The position numbers and the translations under genes are program-made. DNA of 33,570 nucleotides, from assembly GCA_023430685.1 (NCBI GenBank), contig JAEYZH010000103.1:1-33570 (forward strand), given 5' to 3'. The DNA is from Pseudomonadota bacterium (GTDB lineage Bacteria > Pseudomonadota > Gammaproteobacteria > Xanthomonadales > Rhodanobacteraceae). Below, piece by piece: positions 21,721 through 31,717 of the stretch; position 1 is the stretch's first letter, and each line of letters begins with the position of its first letter. Below the pieces are notes generated by a model. The model searched no databases, was not told the DNA's origin, and saw only the letters and a program-made list of their open reading frames with translations.

Positions 21721-22796
21721 ACGCGGTTGCGCAGGTCGACGTCGCGCTCGGCGACCGCTCCTACCCGATCTGGATCGGCGACGGATTGCTGGCTGATGCC
21801 GCGCGCTGGAACGGCGCGATCCGCGGCCGCCACGTGCTCGTCGTCAGCAACACGACGGTCGCGCCGCTGTATCTCGCGAAAGTGCTCGATGGTCTCGCGG
21901 GTTTCTCGCACGCAAGCCTCGTGCTGCCCGACGGTGAAGTGCACAAGACGCTCGCGTGCGCGGGCGATGCGTTTGCCGCGCTGGCCGCCCTCGGCGCGAG
22001 CCGCGATGCGAGCGTGATCGCGCTCGGTGGCGGCGTCGTCGGCGATCTCGCCGGCTTCGCCGCTGCCTGCTGGATGCGCGGCATCGATTTCCTGCAGTTC
22101 CCGACCACGCTGCTCGCGATGGTCGATTCCTCGGTCGGAGGCAAGACCGGCGTGAACCTCGCGGCCGGCAAGAACCTCGTCGGCGCGTTCCACCAGCCGC
22201 GCGCGGTGGTCGCCGACACCGCAACGCTCGCGAGCCTGCCGGCGCGCGAGTACCGCGCGGGCCTGGCCGAAGTCGTGAAGTACGGGGCGATCGGCGATCC
22301 TGCGTTCTTCGCGTGGCTGGAACGGCACGTCGATGCGCTCTCGGCGCGCGACGGCGCGGCGCTCGTGCGCGTGATCACGACGAGTTGCCGGCACAAGGCC
22401 GCGATCGTCGCGCGCGACGAACTCGAGACGGGCGAGCGCGCGCTGCTGAACTTCGGCCACACGTTCGGCCATGCGTTCGAGACCCTCGGCGGGTACGACG
22501 GACTGCTGCACGGCGAGGCCGTCGCGATCGGCATGCTGCTCGCCGCGCGCCTGTCCGCGACACTCGGTCGCGCCCCGGCCGCCGACGCCGACCGGTTGGC
22601 CGCGCTGCTCGTCGCATTGGGCCTGCCGGTCGCGCCGCCCGTGCACGAACCGCAGCGCGTGCTCGATCTCATGCAGCTGGACAAGAAGAACCTTGGCGGT
22701 CGCCTGCGGCTCGTGCTCTGGCGCGGGATCGGACACGCCGAGATCGCGACCGACGTGCCCGCGCACGCGATCCTCGACCTGCTCGCGCGCGCCTGA
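21717..22796 (+). CDS. aroB: 3-Dehydroquinate synthase AroB
   Basis: This NAD- and metal-dependent enzyme converts DAHP to 3-dehydroquinate, the second step of the shikimate pathway. It has 359 residues with LPDGEVHKTLA, the nucleotide-binding GGGVVGDLAGFAAA, FPTTLLAMVDSSVGGKTGVN, KNLVGAFHQP, the metal ligands in GLAEVVKYG and FGHTFGHAFE, and the C-terminal LMQLDKKNLGG. It is translationally coupled to aroK. Confidence 0.97.
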   Translation: MNAVAQVDVALGDRSYPIWIGDGLLADAARWNGAIRGRHVLVVSNTTVAPLYLAKVLDGLAGFSHASLVLPDGEVHKTLACAGDAFAALAALGASRDASVIALGGGVVGDLAGFAAACWMRGIDFLQFPTTLLAMVDSSVGGKTGVNLAAGKNLVGAFHQPRAVVADTATLASLPAREYRAGLAEVVKYGAIGDPAFFAWLERHVDALSARDGAALVRVITTSCRHKAAIVARDELETGERALLNFGHTFGHAFETLGGYDGLLHGEAVAIGMLLAARLSATLGRAPAADADRLAALLVALGLPVAPPVHEPQRVLDLMQLDKKNLGGRLRLVLWRGIGHAEIATDVPAHAILDLLARA

Positions 22797-22872
22797 TCCG
22801 CGCGCCCCGCAGGGATCGCGCCGCGGAACACGCGCCTCGGTACCATGCACCGCAGGTAGCACGCGCCACGGG

Positions 22873-22878
22873 TACAAT
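22873..22878 (+). promoter_or_regulatory. -10-like TACAAT 6 nt upstream of the WGR gene
   Basis: TACAAT is followed by six bases and ATG. This is the same arrangement as at nudE. There is no good -35. Confidence 0.45.
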
Positions 22879-22884
22879 GAGCGG

Positions 22885-23145
22885 ATGCGCGTTTTCATGC
22901 AGACCCGGCCGATCGGCACCGATCCGCCGCGCTATTACCAGATCGTGCTCGAGCAGGACCTGCTCGGCGGCTGGACCCTGTTCCGCGAATGGGGCCAGCA
23001 GGGCAGCCGCGCGAGCAGCAAGCGCGAGCTCTACCTCGAGCGCGACGCGGCCGTGGCCGCGTTCGAGCACGCGCGCGACGCGCAGACGCGGCGCGGCTTC
23101 CAGGTCATGTTCGCGCAGGGCTTCGACGGCCCGCGCATGGGCTGA
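22885..23145 (+). CDS. WGR domain protein
   Basis: This 86-residue protein is made almost entirely of one WGR domain: RYYQIVLEQDLLGGWTLFREWG followed by QQGSR and a C-terminal helix (AVAAFEHARDAQTRRGF). The WGR core here is WGQ. WGR domains occur in PARPs and in many small bacterial proteins and are thought to bind nucleic acid; the role of single-domain forms is not established. Alternative start at ATG 22897. It lies between aroB (88 nt upstream) and hemE (58 nt downstream). Confidence 0.88.
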   Translation: MRVFMQTRPIGTDPPRYYQIVLEQDLLGGWTLFREWGQQGSRASSKRELYLERDAAVAAFEHARDAQTRRGFQVMFAQGFDGPRMG

Positions 23146-23203
23146 TCCGACCGTGGTCACCGCGCGCATGCGCGCGCGCCTCTTCCCCTTCCGACGACAC
23201 GCC

Positions 23204-24274
<1,071 letters not shown>

Positions 24275-24295
24275 GCGCCGGGCGGACGAACGCCG

Positions 24296-27200
24296 TCACG
24301 CGGAGGGCGCGCGAGCGGCGAGCGCGGTGGCGATCGCGTTGCGCAGCAGCGCGGTGGTGACCGGCTTGCGCAGCAGCGTGTCCATGCCGGCCGCGCGGAT
24401 GCGCGCTTCCTCGTCGCCGACCGAGCGTGCGGTGACCGCGACCAGCGGCAGCGCCGCATGCGCTCCGCTGCGCAGCACGCGCGCGAGCTGCAGGCCATCG
24501 ATGCCGGGCAGGTCGAGGTCGAGCATCACGAGGTCGTAACGCGCGCGCTCGAGTTCGGCGAGCGCGGCGAGGCCGTTCGCGACGTGCCGCGCGCGGTGCC
24601 CGATCTGCCCGAGCAGTCCCACCACCACCTCGGCCACCGTGCTGTCGTCCTCGACGAGCAGGATGTCGAGTGCATCGGCGTCGGCGGGTTTGGATGCCGG
24701 CGCGGCGGCGGCGTCGCCGACCACGTCGTAGATCGGCAGCACGACGTCGAAGATGCTGCCTTCATCGAGCGTGCTCGACACCGAAATCGTGCCGCCCATC
24801 AGCAGCGTGAGTTCGCGGCAGATCGCGAGGCCGAGGCCGCTGCCGCCGTGCCGGCGCATCACGCCCGCGGCCTGCTCGAAGCGGTTGAACAGGCGCGCGC
24901 AGACCTCGGCGCTCATGCCCGGGCCGGTGTCGGCAACGCGAAAGCAAAGGTGGCTCGTGCCGTGCCGGGTCAGCCGCAGCGTGATGCCACCGCGCTCGGT
25001 GAACTTGATCGCGTTGTTGACGAGGTTGAGCAGGATCTGCTTGATGCGCGTCTCGTCTCCCCAGACCTGCGCCGGCACCTCGGGACCGATCTCGACCGAG
25101 ATCGAGAGTCCCTTGTGCTGCGCGAGCACCTGCTGCATGCCCGCGATCTCGCGCAGCACCGCGGCCGGATCCAGCTGGATGTCGTCGAGCGCGAGCTTGC
25201 CCGCATCGATGCGCGCGATGTCGAGGCTGTCGTTGACCAGGCGCAGCAGCATCTGGCCCGACTGCTGGATCGCGGCCGCGTAGGCGCGCTGGCGTTCGTC
25301 CAGCGGCGTCGCCAGCAGCAACTCGCTCATGCCGAGCACGCCGGTCATCGGCGTGCGGATCTCGTGGCCGAGCGTGGCCAGGAACGAGGACTTCGCCTCG
25401 ACCAACTGGTCGCTCGCGCGCCGCTGCTCCTCCGCGATCGCATAGGCATGGCGCCGCCGCACGCGCGCGCGCCAGGCACCGAACGCGAGGCCCATCGCGA
25501 GCATCGCGAGCGTCGCGTACAGCGCGTACGCGAGTGGCGTGGCCCATGGCGCGCGCGCGACTTCGACGCGCAGCGGCCGACCGAGCGAGGCCCAGGCGCC
25601 ATCGACATTCGCCGCGCGCGCTTCGAGCGTGTAGTGGCCGGCCGGCAACTGCGGCCAGGTGCGTTCGCCGCGCTCGGCATCGACCCAGTCCGGATCGAAC
25701 CCGGCCAGGCGCACCTGGTAGTGGTTGGACTCGGGGTTGGCATAGGACAGCGCGCGCATCTCGACATGGAAGTCCATGTCGTCGTAGGCGAGCGCGACCG
25801 GCCCCGCCGGATCGAGCGCTTCGACCACGCCCGCGCGCCGCACCTGCAATGCAGTCAGGTGCAACGGCGGCGGCGGCGATTCCAGCCGCAGCAACGCGGG
25901 ATCGAACGCGACGACGCCACCGAGCGTGCCCGCGAACACGGTACCGTCGCCGGCAACCGCGAGCGAGCCGACGATGAACTCCTGGCTCGGCAAGCCGTCG
26001 CGTGCGTCGAACCGGCGCACGGCCTCGGTGCGCGCGTCCAGTCGCCAGAGGCCGCGCGGGGAGGTGACCCAGACATCGCCGACCGCATCGACCGTGAGCG
26101 CGTGGGCACCGAACGTTTCCCAGCCGCGCTTGCCGTCATGGCGGTGCATCAGCAACGCGTCGTCGCCGTCGATGCGCCACCGCTCGAGCGCGCCGAGCCG
26201 ATGCGTCCACAGCGTGCCGTCCGGAGCGAACGCAAACGCGTCGATGACGACGTCGTCGAGACCGACCACGTCGACGAAGCGATTCGTGCGCACGTCGAGG
26301 CGCTCCACGCCACTCGCGGTCGCCACCCAGGGCGCGCCCGTCGGATCGAGCGCCATCGCGGAAATGTCGGTATCGCCGAGCGTGCCGGCCGAAGGCAGGT
26401 AGCGATGCAGGACGCGCGGCGGATCGGTGCCGAGCCGGACCACGCCGCCGCCACGTGAACTCGCCCACACGCCGCCATCGGGCGCGCGCCGCAGGTGGTT
26501 CACGAAACCCGGCGGCAGCGCGTCTTCGCGCACGAGGTCGACCGGCAATTCGACCGATGAACGCGTGCGCGGCATGTACACGCGCAAGCCGGTCTGCAGT
26601 CCGACCCAGACCTGGTCGTCGCCGACCGGAAGCACCGAGGTCAGGCGCTCCCCTTGGATGCCGAGGCGCTTGCCCCAGCGTTCGATCGCGCCGGTCGCGT
26701 CGTCCATGCGGTCGAGGCCGTCGGTGCCGCTCGTGAACCATGCGGCGCCGTCGCTTGCGATGCCGATCGAGCTGACGCGCGATCCGGTCAGGCTCGCCTC
26801 GTTGCCGGGCACGCGACGATACGAAGCGAAGTTGCGCCAGTGCGGCGGCAGCCGCGCGAGTCCGCCGTCGAGCATCGAGAACCAGACGCCGCCTTCGCGG
26901 TCGGACAGCACGCCCATCGTGCGCGCGCCCGGCAGCGCACCGGCGACCCCTTCATCGCTGTCGTAACGATGCAGGCCGCGCGCGTCCAGGCGCGCAACGC
27001 CGCTGAGCAGGCCGATCCAGATCCCTTCGGCGTCGCTGCGCGCGAGCGCGGATACCGCGAGCGGCGGCGCCTGCGGCATGATCTCCTCGCGCAACGCGAG
27101 GTCGGCGCCGACGCGGAACAGGCCCTTGCGCGTGCCGACCAGGGTGTCGCCGCCTGCCTCGCCGAGGAAGCTCATGACGATCGACTGGCCCGGCCGCTGC

Positions 27201-27850
27201 TCGAGCGCAGGCAGCTCGACGTGCACGATGCGGCCGTCGGGCGTGCGCACGTCGAGCCCGCGGTCGGTGCCGATCCAGAGGCGGTTCTGGTCGTCGCCGT
27301 AAAGCGAGAACACCGTGCTCGAGCGCAAGCTGGCCGGATCCTCGGCGTCGTGGTCGACGTGCGTGAAACGACCATCGGCTTCGAGCCGGTTGAGTCCGCC
27401 GAGGTAGGTGCCGACCCAGATCGCGCCCGCGCGGTCCTGCGCGAGCGCGAACACGTCGTTGCTGCCGAGCGTGCCGAGATCGTTCGCGCGATGCATCCAG
27501 TGCGCGAACGAGCTGCCGTCCGGCTCCAGGCGATTGAGGCCCGAGGCTTCGCCGCCGCACCAGAGCCGGCCCTCGCGATCGACCAGCAAGGCCGAGACAT
27601 CGTTGGACGCGATCGAGCGCGGATCGGACGGATCGTGCCGATAGACGCGGAACCCGATGCCGTCGTAACGCGCGAGTCCGTCCTGGGTTCCGGTCCAGAT
27701 GAAACCGCGCGGGTCCTGCACGGTCGCGTAGACGACGCTGGACGGCAGACCGTCGGCGACCGTGATCGGCATGAACTGCGGCGGCGACGGCGGCGGCGCC
27801 GCGACGAGCGTGCCCGACACCAGCAACGCCAGGATGGTCCATCCACGCAT
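24296..27850 (-). CDS. Hybrid sensor histidine kinase with beta-propeller sensor and receiver domain
   Basis: This 1184-residue one-protein phosphorelay starts at ATG 27850 with GGGGAGG 6 nt upstream and a signal peptide (MRGWTILALLVSGTLVAA). The periplasmic part is two Reg_prop-type beta-propellers (repeats such as GFIWTGTQDGLARYDG and GAIWVGTYLGGLNRLE, about residues 25-680). A Y_Y_Y domain follows (NHYQVRLAGFDPDWVD), then a membrane segment near residues 775-800. The cytoplasmic part has a HisKA domain with His829 in LGHEIRTPMTG, an HATPase domain (NLVNNAIKFTERG, DTGPGMS, GGSGLGLAI) and a C-terminal receiver with Asp1111 in VMLDLDLPG. No HPt or DNA-binding domain and no adjacent regulator were found. 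The architecture matches sensors of polysaccharide breakdown products, but the ligand is unknown. Confidence 0.93.
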   Translation of the reverse strand: MRGWTILALLVSGTLVAAPPPSPPQFMPITVADGLPSSVVYATVQDPRGFIWTGTQDGLARYDGIGFRVYRHDPSDPRSIASNDVSALLVDREGRLWCGGEASGLNRLEPDGSSFAHWMHRANDLGTLGSNDVFALAQDRAGAIWVGTYLGGLNRLEADGRFTHVDHDAEDPASLRSSTVFSLYGDDQNRLWIGTDRGLDVRTPDGRIVHVELPALEQRPGQSIVMSFLGEAGGDTLVGTRKGLFRVGADLALREEIMPQAPPLAVSALARSDAEGIWIGLLSGVARLDARGLHRYDSDEGVAGALPGARTMGVLSDREGGVWFSMLDGGLARLPPHWRNFASYRRVPGNEASLTGSRVSSIGIASDGAAWFTSGTDGLDRMDDATGAIERWGKRLGIQGERLTSVLPVGDDQVWVGLQTGLRVYMPRTRSSVELPVDLVREDALPPGFVNHLRRAPDGGVWASSRGGGVVRLGTDPPRVLHRYLPSAGTLGDTDISAMALDPTGAPWVATASGVERLDVRTNRFVDVVGLDDVVIDAFAFAPDGTLWTHRLGALERWRIDGDDALLMHRHDGKRGWETFGAHALTVDAVGDVWVTSPRGLWRLDARTEAVRRFDARDGLPSQEFIVGSLAVAGDGTVFAGTLGGVVAFDPALLRLESPPPPLHLTALQVRRAGVVEALDPAGPVALAYDDMDFHVEMRALSYANPESNHYQVRLAGFDPDWVDAERGERTWPQLPAGHYTLEARAANVDGAWASLGRPLRVEVARAPWATPLAYALYATLAMLAMGLAFGAWRARVRRRHAYAIAEEQRRASDQLVEAKSSFLATLGHEIRTPMTGVLGMSELLLATPLDERQRAYAAAIQQSGQMLLRLVNDSLDIARIDAGKLALDDIQLDPAAVLREIAGMQQVLAQHKGLSISVEIGPEVPAQVWGDETRIKQILLNLVNNAIKFTERGGITLRLTRHGTSHLCFRVADTGPGMSAEVCARLFNRFEQAAGVMRRHGGSGLGLAICRELTLLMGGTISVSSTLDEGSIFDVVLPIYDVVGDAAAAPASKPADADALDILLVEDDSTVAEVVVGLLGQIGHRARHVANGLAALAELERARYDLVMLDLDLPGIDGLQLARVLRSGAHAALPLVAVTARSVGDEEARIRAAGMDTLLRKPVTTALLRNAIATALAARAPSA

Positions 27851-27930
27851 GTCGTGCCTCCCCGCCCGCGATACTGCCATGCGTCGCTCGGGCGGGGAAT
27901 GCATTCGCCGTCGCGGGCCCCTGCCTGCGG

Positions 27931-27936
27931 TACCCT
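27931..27936 (+). promoter_or_regulatory. -10-like TACCCT 6 nt upstream of the first GTPase gene
   Basis: TACCCT is followed by six bases and the ATG at 27943. There is no Shine-Dalgarno sequence and no clear -35. Confidence 0.3.
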
Positions 27937-27942
27937 GCGCGC

Positions 27943-29466
27943 ATGTCCCGCCGCGAGCCCGCGATGCCACGCACCCGCCTGCCGCTGCGCCTCGTGCTGC
28001 TCGCCGCGGCCGCGGTCGGCCTCGTGCTGTTGCTCGGCTTCCTCGCCGCGACGCTCAACAGCCTCCTCGAGCTGCACGAACGCGTCGCGGCGCTGCCGGC
28101 CTGGCTGCGACTGCCGCTGTATGCCGCCCTCGCGGCCGCGCTCTGCGCGTTCGGCTGGCTGCTCTGGCGCATGGCGCGGCCCGCGCGCGGCCGCGCCGGC
28201 GCGACCGCGACGCCGCCGGTGTCGCGTGCCGAGGTCGAGCAGCGCATCGATGCATTGCGCGGACGCAAGGCGGAGACCGCCGCGCTCGAGGCCGAGTTGG
28301 CCGAACTCGATCGACGCCGACTCGAGGGCGACGTGCATGTTGCGTTGTTCGGCGAGATCTCGACCGGCAAGTCGAGCCTGCTGCGCGCACTCGCGCCCGA
28401 TGCGCCGGCCGAGGTCGACGTGCGCGGCGGCACCACGCGCGTGGTCGCGCATCATCGCGGGCGCCTGCCCGACGGACGCACGCTCGTGCTCGCGGACGTG
28501 CCGGGCAGCCGCGAGGTCGACGGCGTCGCGCGCGAACAGCTTGCGCGCGACGAGGTGCTGCGCGCGCACGCGGTGGTCTACCTCGCCGCGGGCGACCTCA
28601 CGCGGGCGCAGGACGCGGAACTCGCCTGGCTTGCCTCGTTCGGCAAGCCGCTGCTGCTCGCGCTCAACAAGGCCGATCTCTACCACCCGTCCGAACGCGA
28701 CGCCCTCCTCGCGCGGTTGCGCGAGCGCAGCGGCGCGCGCGCAGCCGCTATCGTCGCGATCAGCGCGGGTGGCCAGGAACGTTTCGAGCGCGTGCTCGCC
28801 GACGGACGCCGCGAATCGGTCGAGCGCGAGCGCATGCCGGAGGTGGACGCCCTGCTCGATGCATTGTCCGCGCAGGTCGCGCCGGGCGCAGCGGCGCTCG
28901 AGCCCGCGCGCGAAGCGGCGGTGCTGGCCGAAGTCGGCCGCCGCAGCGACGAACTCGCACGCGCGGCAGCCGAGCGCGAATCCGCCGCAGCGGTCGCCAG
29001 CTGGACGCGCCGCGCGATCGTCGGCGCGCTCGCCGCGGTCGCTCCCGGCAGCGACATCCTGATCCAGGGTGCGCTCGGCACTGGCCTCGTGCGCGATCTC
29101 GCGCGCATCCACGGCGTGCCGGTGCGCGAGATCGACATCGACGCCCTGCTGTCGCGGGTTGGGCTGACGGTACGCAATACCACCGCGATCGTGCTCGCGA
29201 TCGCGGGCAACGCGCTCAAGGCGTTCCCGGGACTCGGCACGCTCGGCGGCGGCCTCCTGCACGCGGTCGCCTACGGCCTCGTGTTCGACAGCCTTGGTCG
29301 CGCGCTGTCGCAGACGCTGGCCGAGCATGCGACGCTCGATCCGGTCGACATCGAGGCGCGCGTGCGCGCACTGCTGGCCGAGCCCGCGCGCGAACGCGTC
29401 GAACGCGTCGCCCGGCTCGCGCTCGAGGCCGCGCGCACGAGCGGGCGCGACAGGCCGCCAGGCTGA
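27943..29466 (+). CDS. Membrane-associated GTPase with DUF697-like C-terminus (GTPase A)
   Basis: This 507-residue protein has two N-terminal membrane segments (about residues 15-39 and 55-77), a coiled-coil-like stretch (95-128), and a GTPase domain with G1 GEISTGKSS at 137-145, G3 DVPGS and G4 LNKAD. Its C-terminal half carries hydrophobic helices of the YcjF/DUF697 type (IVGALAAVAPGSDILIQGAL, RNTTAIVLAIAGNALKAFPG). Such proteins are linked to membrane or envelope stress but are poorly characterised. An alternative start is ATG 27964. It is divergent from the hybrid kinase gene by 92 nt. A second protein of the same type is encoded at 31718-33076. Confidence 0.85.
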   Translation: MSRREPAMPRTRLPLRLVLLAAAAVGLVLLLGFLAATLNSLLELHERVAALPAWLRLPLYAALAAALCAFGWLLWRMARPARGRAGATATPPVSRAEVEQRIDALRGRKAETAALEAELAELDRRRLEGDVHVALFGEISTGKSSLLRALAPDAPAEVDVRGGTTRVVAHHRGRLPDGRTLVLADVPGSREVDGVAREQLARDEVLRAHAVVYLAAGDLTRAQDAELAWLASFGKPLLLALNKADLYHPSERDALLARLRERSGARAAAIVAISAGGQERFERVLADGRRESVERERMPEVDALLDALSAQVAPGAAALEPAREAAVLAEVGRRSDELARAAAERESAAAVASWTRRAIVGALAAVAPGSDILIQGALGTGLVRDLARIHGVPVREIDIDALLSRVGLTVRNTTAIVLAIAGNALKAFPGLGTLGGGLLHAVAYGLVFDSLGRALSQTLAEHATLDPVDIEARVRALLAEPARERVERVARLALEAARTSGRDRPPG

Positions 29467-29474
29467 GTCGCGCC

Positions 29475-29836
29475 GGCGATCCGCGCAGGACACCGGTTGC
29501 GCGTGGTGGTCCGGATTCACGCGTTGCGCACAGGGTGCGCTCCTGCGTGTGGATCGTAGCTTTTCGTAGGAGCCCACCCTGTGGGCGATCCGCGCAGGAA
29601 ACCGGTTTTCGTGCGGTTGTGCGGCTTGACGCGATCGCGCACAGGGTGCGCTCCTACGCGAAGTCAATCGACGCGTTTCGCGGGAGCCCACCTCGCGGGC
29701 GATCCGCGCAGGAAACCCGTTGCGCGACGCCATTCGGGTTGGCGCGATCCGCGCACAGGGTGCGCTCCTGCGCGAAGTCAATCGACGCGCTTCGCGGAAG
29801 CCCACCTCGCGGGCGATCCGCGCAGGAAACCCGTTG
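29475..29836. repeat. BIME-like array of about 114-bp tandem units
   Basis: GGCGATCCGCGCAGGA begins at 29475, 29584, 29698 and 29812, giving spacings of 109, 114 and 114 bp. Within a unit GTAGGAGCCCACCCTGTGGG (from 29566) and its near reverse complement (to 29657) form an inverted pair of about 25 bp, and AAGTCAATCGACGCG recurs at 29661 and 29776. The core resembles REP sequences (TAGGAGC...GTGGGCGATC) of Pseudomonas and Lysobacterales. No gene is seen in 29467-29896. The hairpins may end or protect the GTPase A transcript. Confidence 0.85.
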
Positions 29837-29896
29837 TGCGCCGGTGCTTGCGTGATGCCGCTGGCGCGCCCGGCGCGTTTTTGCCAAGCTGGCGGC

Positions 29897-30583
29897 ATGC
29901 GCGACACGACGGTGCGAACGGCGCGGGACAATCGGAAGAAGTGCGGCGTTCGCGCGGCGATGCCCGGCCTTGCGCTGGCCATCGCCGGGGTGATGGCCGC
30001 ATGGCCGATACCTGCGCGCGCCGATACCTGGCGCTTCGATCCGGTCCACAGCCAGGTCTGGTTCACGGCCTCGCACCAGGGTTTTTCGCATCCGCAGGGA
30101 CGCGTGCGCATCGCGCAGGGCTGGTTCCGCTTCGATCCCGACGACTGGGCATCGGCTGCGGTCGACGTCGTGCTCGACCTCGCGTCGGCCGATCTCGGCG
30201 ACGAGGGCTGGAACAAGGCGCTGCGCTCGCCGGCCCTGCTCGATGCACGGCGTCGCCCGACCGCGCGCTACACCGGCGACAAGGTCGAGCGCACCGGCGA
30301 ACGCACGGGCGTGATCCATGGCCTGCTCGAGTTGCGCGGGCACGGCGTGCCGGTCGACGTTGCGTTCACGCTCAACCGGATCGGCAATGATCCCTACGCA
30401 TTCGGACGCAAGGCCGGCTTCTCCGCGAGCGCGCGCCTCGCGCGCGCGGATTTCGGCATCGACCGCTACCAGGACGTGATCGGCACGACCATCGAGTTGC
30501 GCCTCGAGATCGAGGGCATCGCCGACCGTGATGCCGGACCACGATCCACGACCGGGGAGGACCACGATGGCGATCAGGAGTGA
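29897..30583 (+). CDS. YceI family periplasmic protein, copy 1
   Basis: This exported YceI/polyisoprenoid-binding lipocalin-like protein is 228 residues from ATG 29897. The hydrophobic signal core (LALAIAGVMAAWPIPARA) follows a long basic n-region. The in-frame ATG at 29960 would give a standard signal peptide. The mature part starts DTWRFDPVHSQVWFTASHQ, a typical YceI opening, with VDVVLDLASADLGDEGWN and a final ADFGIDRYQDVIG segment. The usual SFxxxHxGxSxxxG core is altered to TASHQGFSHPQGRV. The gene overlaps the cytochrome b561 gene by 17 nt, so they are coupled. Confidence 0.88.
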   Translation: MRDTTVRTARDNRKKCGVRAAMPGLALAIAGVMAAWPIPARADTWRFDPVHSQVWFTASHQGFSHPQGRVRIAQGWFRFDPDDWASAAVDVVLDLASADLGDEGWNKALRSPALLDARRRPTARYTGDKVERTGERTGVIHGLLELRGHGVPVDVAFTLNRIGNDPYAFGRKAGFSASARLARADFGIDRYQDVIGTTIELRLEIEGIADRDAGPRSTTGEDHDGDQE

Positions 30584-31136
30584 TGCGAACCACTGGGGCG
30601 GCCTCGCGAAGTTCTTCCACTGGAGCGTGGTGCTGCTGATCCTCGCGCAGGGCATCCTCGGCCTCGTGATGGTCGAACTGCCACGCAAGCCCGACGTGGT
30701 CGCGGTGTACACGTTCCACAAGTCGCTCGGGCTGACGATCTTCGCGCTCGCATTGCTGCGGCTCGCATGGCGCCTGTTCGACGCGCGGCCCGCCGATCCG
30801 CCGACGATGCGGCACTGGCAGGGGATTGCGGCGCGCCTCGGCCATGCGCTGCTCTACATGCTGCTGTTCGCGGTTCCGCTCTCGGGCTGGCTGTTCGATT
30901 CGGCCACCGGCCTCAGGCCGCTCTACTGGTGGGGACTCGTGAAGATGCCGAGCCTGACCGGAGGTCCACAGCGCGATCTGCGCGAGACCTTCGAGGAAAC
31001 ACACGAGCTGCTGTTCTGGATCCTCGTCGCGGTCGCCGCGGGCCATGCCGCCGCCGCGCTCTGGCACCACTTCCATGATCGGGACGGGGTCCTGCGCCGG
31101 ATGCTTCCGGGACGCGACCGTTCCGCCCTGCCCTGA
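30567..31136 (+). CDS. Cytochrome b561 family protein
   Basis: This 189-residue, four-helix dihaem membrane cytochrome probably passes electrons from ubiquinol or to a periplasmic partner. Four haem-ligand candidates fit the family spacing: His18 (FFHWS), His51 (TFHKSLG), His146 (ETHELLFW) and His160 (AAGHAAA). The ATG at 30567 has GGGGAGG 6 nt upstream and lies inside the end of the yceI gene. b561 genes next to yceI are known in Escherichia coli (yceJ-yceI), so the pairing is conserved. Confidence 0.92.
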   Translation: MAIRSDANHWGGLAKFFHWSVVLLILAQGILGLVMVELPRKPDVVAVYTFHKSLGLTIFALALLRLAWRLFDARPADPPTMRHWQGIAARLGHALLYMLLFAVPLSGWLFDSATGLRPLYWWGLVKMPSLTGGPQRDLRETFEETHELLFWILVAVAAGHAAAALWHHFHDRDGVLRRMLPGRDRSALP

Positions 31137-31152
31137 CCGAAGGAGAACCGTG

Positions 31153-31695
31153 ATGTCGCGCATCCTCATGCTCGCCCTGCTGCTGCTTCCGCTCGCCGCG
31201 CACGCGCGCGAATGGCGCGTCGATCCGGCCGCGAGTTCGCTCGGCTTCAAGGGCAGTTACCAGGGCGATCCGTTCGAAGGCCGCTTCAAGGCGTTCGACG
31301 CGACGATCCGCTACGACGCGAACCGGCTCGCGGATGCGAAGTTCGAGGTCACGGTTGACCTCGCAAGCGTCGACACGCAGAGCGCGGAGCGCGACGACAC
31401 GCTGCAGGGCAGCGACTTCTTCGACACCGGCAAGTTCCCGAAGGCGCACTTCGTGACCGACTCCTTCGCGAAGGGCGCCGACGGCAGCGTCGTCGCCAGC
31501 GGCAAGCTCACGATCCGCGACATCACGCGGCCGGTCACGCTCAAGGTGACGTTCGTCGAACGCGAAGGCGGCGCGACGCTCGACGTCGACACCGTGCTCC
31601 GGCGCGCGGATTTCGGCCTCGGAAGCGGCAGCGACTGGTCCGACATCGGCGCCGAGGTGCCGGTGCACGGCCACCTCGTGCTGGTCGCGCAGTGA
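31153..31695 (+). CDS. YceI family periplasmic protein, copy 2
   Basis: This 180-residue exported YceI protein has a clean signal peptide (SRILMLALLLLPLAAHA), the opening REWRVDPAASSLGFKGSYQG, FKAFDATIRYD, the conserved GSDFFDTGKFPKAHFVTDS and the closing DFGLGSGSDWSDIGAEV. It is closer to the family consensus than copy 1. AGGAGAA precedes the ATG. The gene starts 16 nt after the b561 stop, completing a yceI-b561-yceI operon; the ligand is expected to be an isoprenoid such as a quinone, by family knowledge. Confidence 0.93.
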   Translation: MSRILMLALLLLPLAAHAREWRVDPAASSLGFKGSYQGDPFEGRFKAFDATIRYDANRLADAKFEVTVDLASVDTQSAERDDTLQGSDFFDTGKFPKAHFVTDSFAKGADGSVVASGKLTIRDITRPVTLKVTFVEREGGATLDVDTVLRRADFGLGSGSDWSDIGAEVPVHGHLVLVAQ

Positions 31696-31717
31696 CACCG
31701 CCGGTCGCGCGTCGCGC

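Noticed and set aside
27172..30216. Long minus-strand open frame across GTPase A, the repeat array and the yceI start
   Set aside because: It overlaps recognised genes on both strands and translates the REP array; composition and lack of motifs mark it as a shadow.
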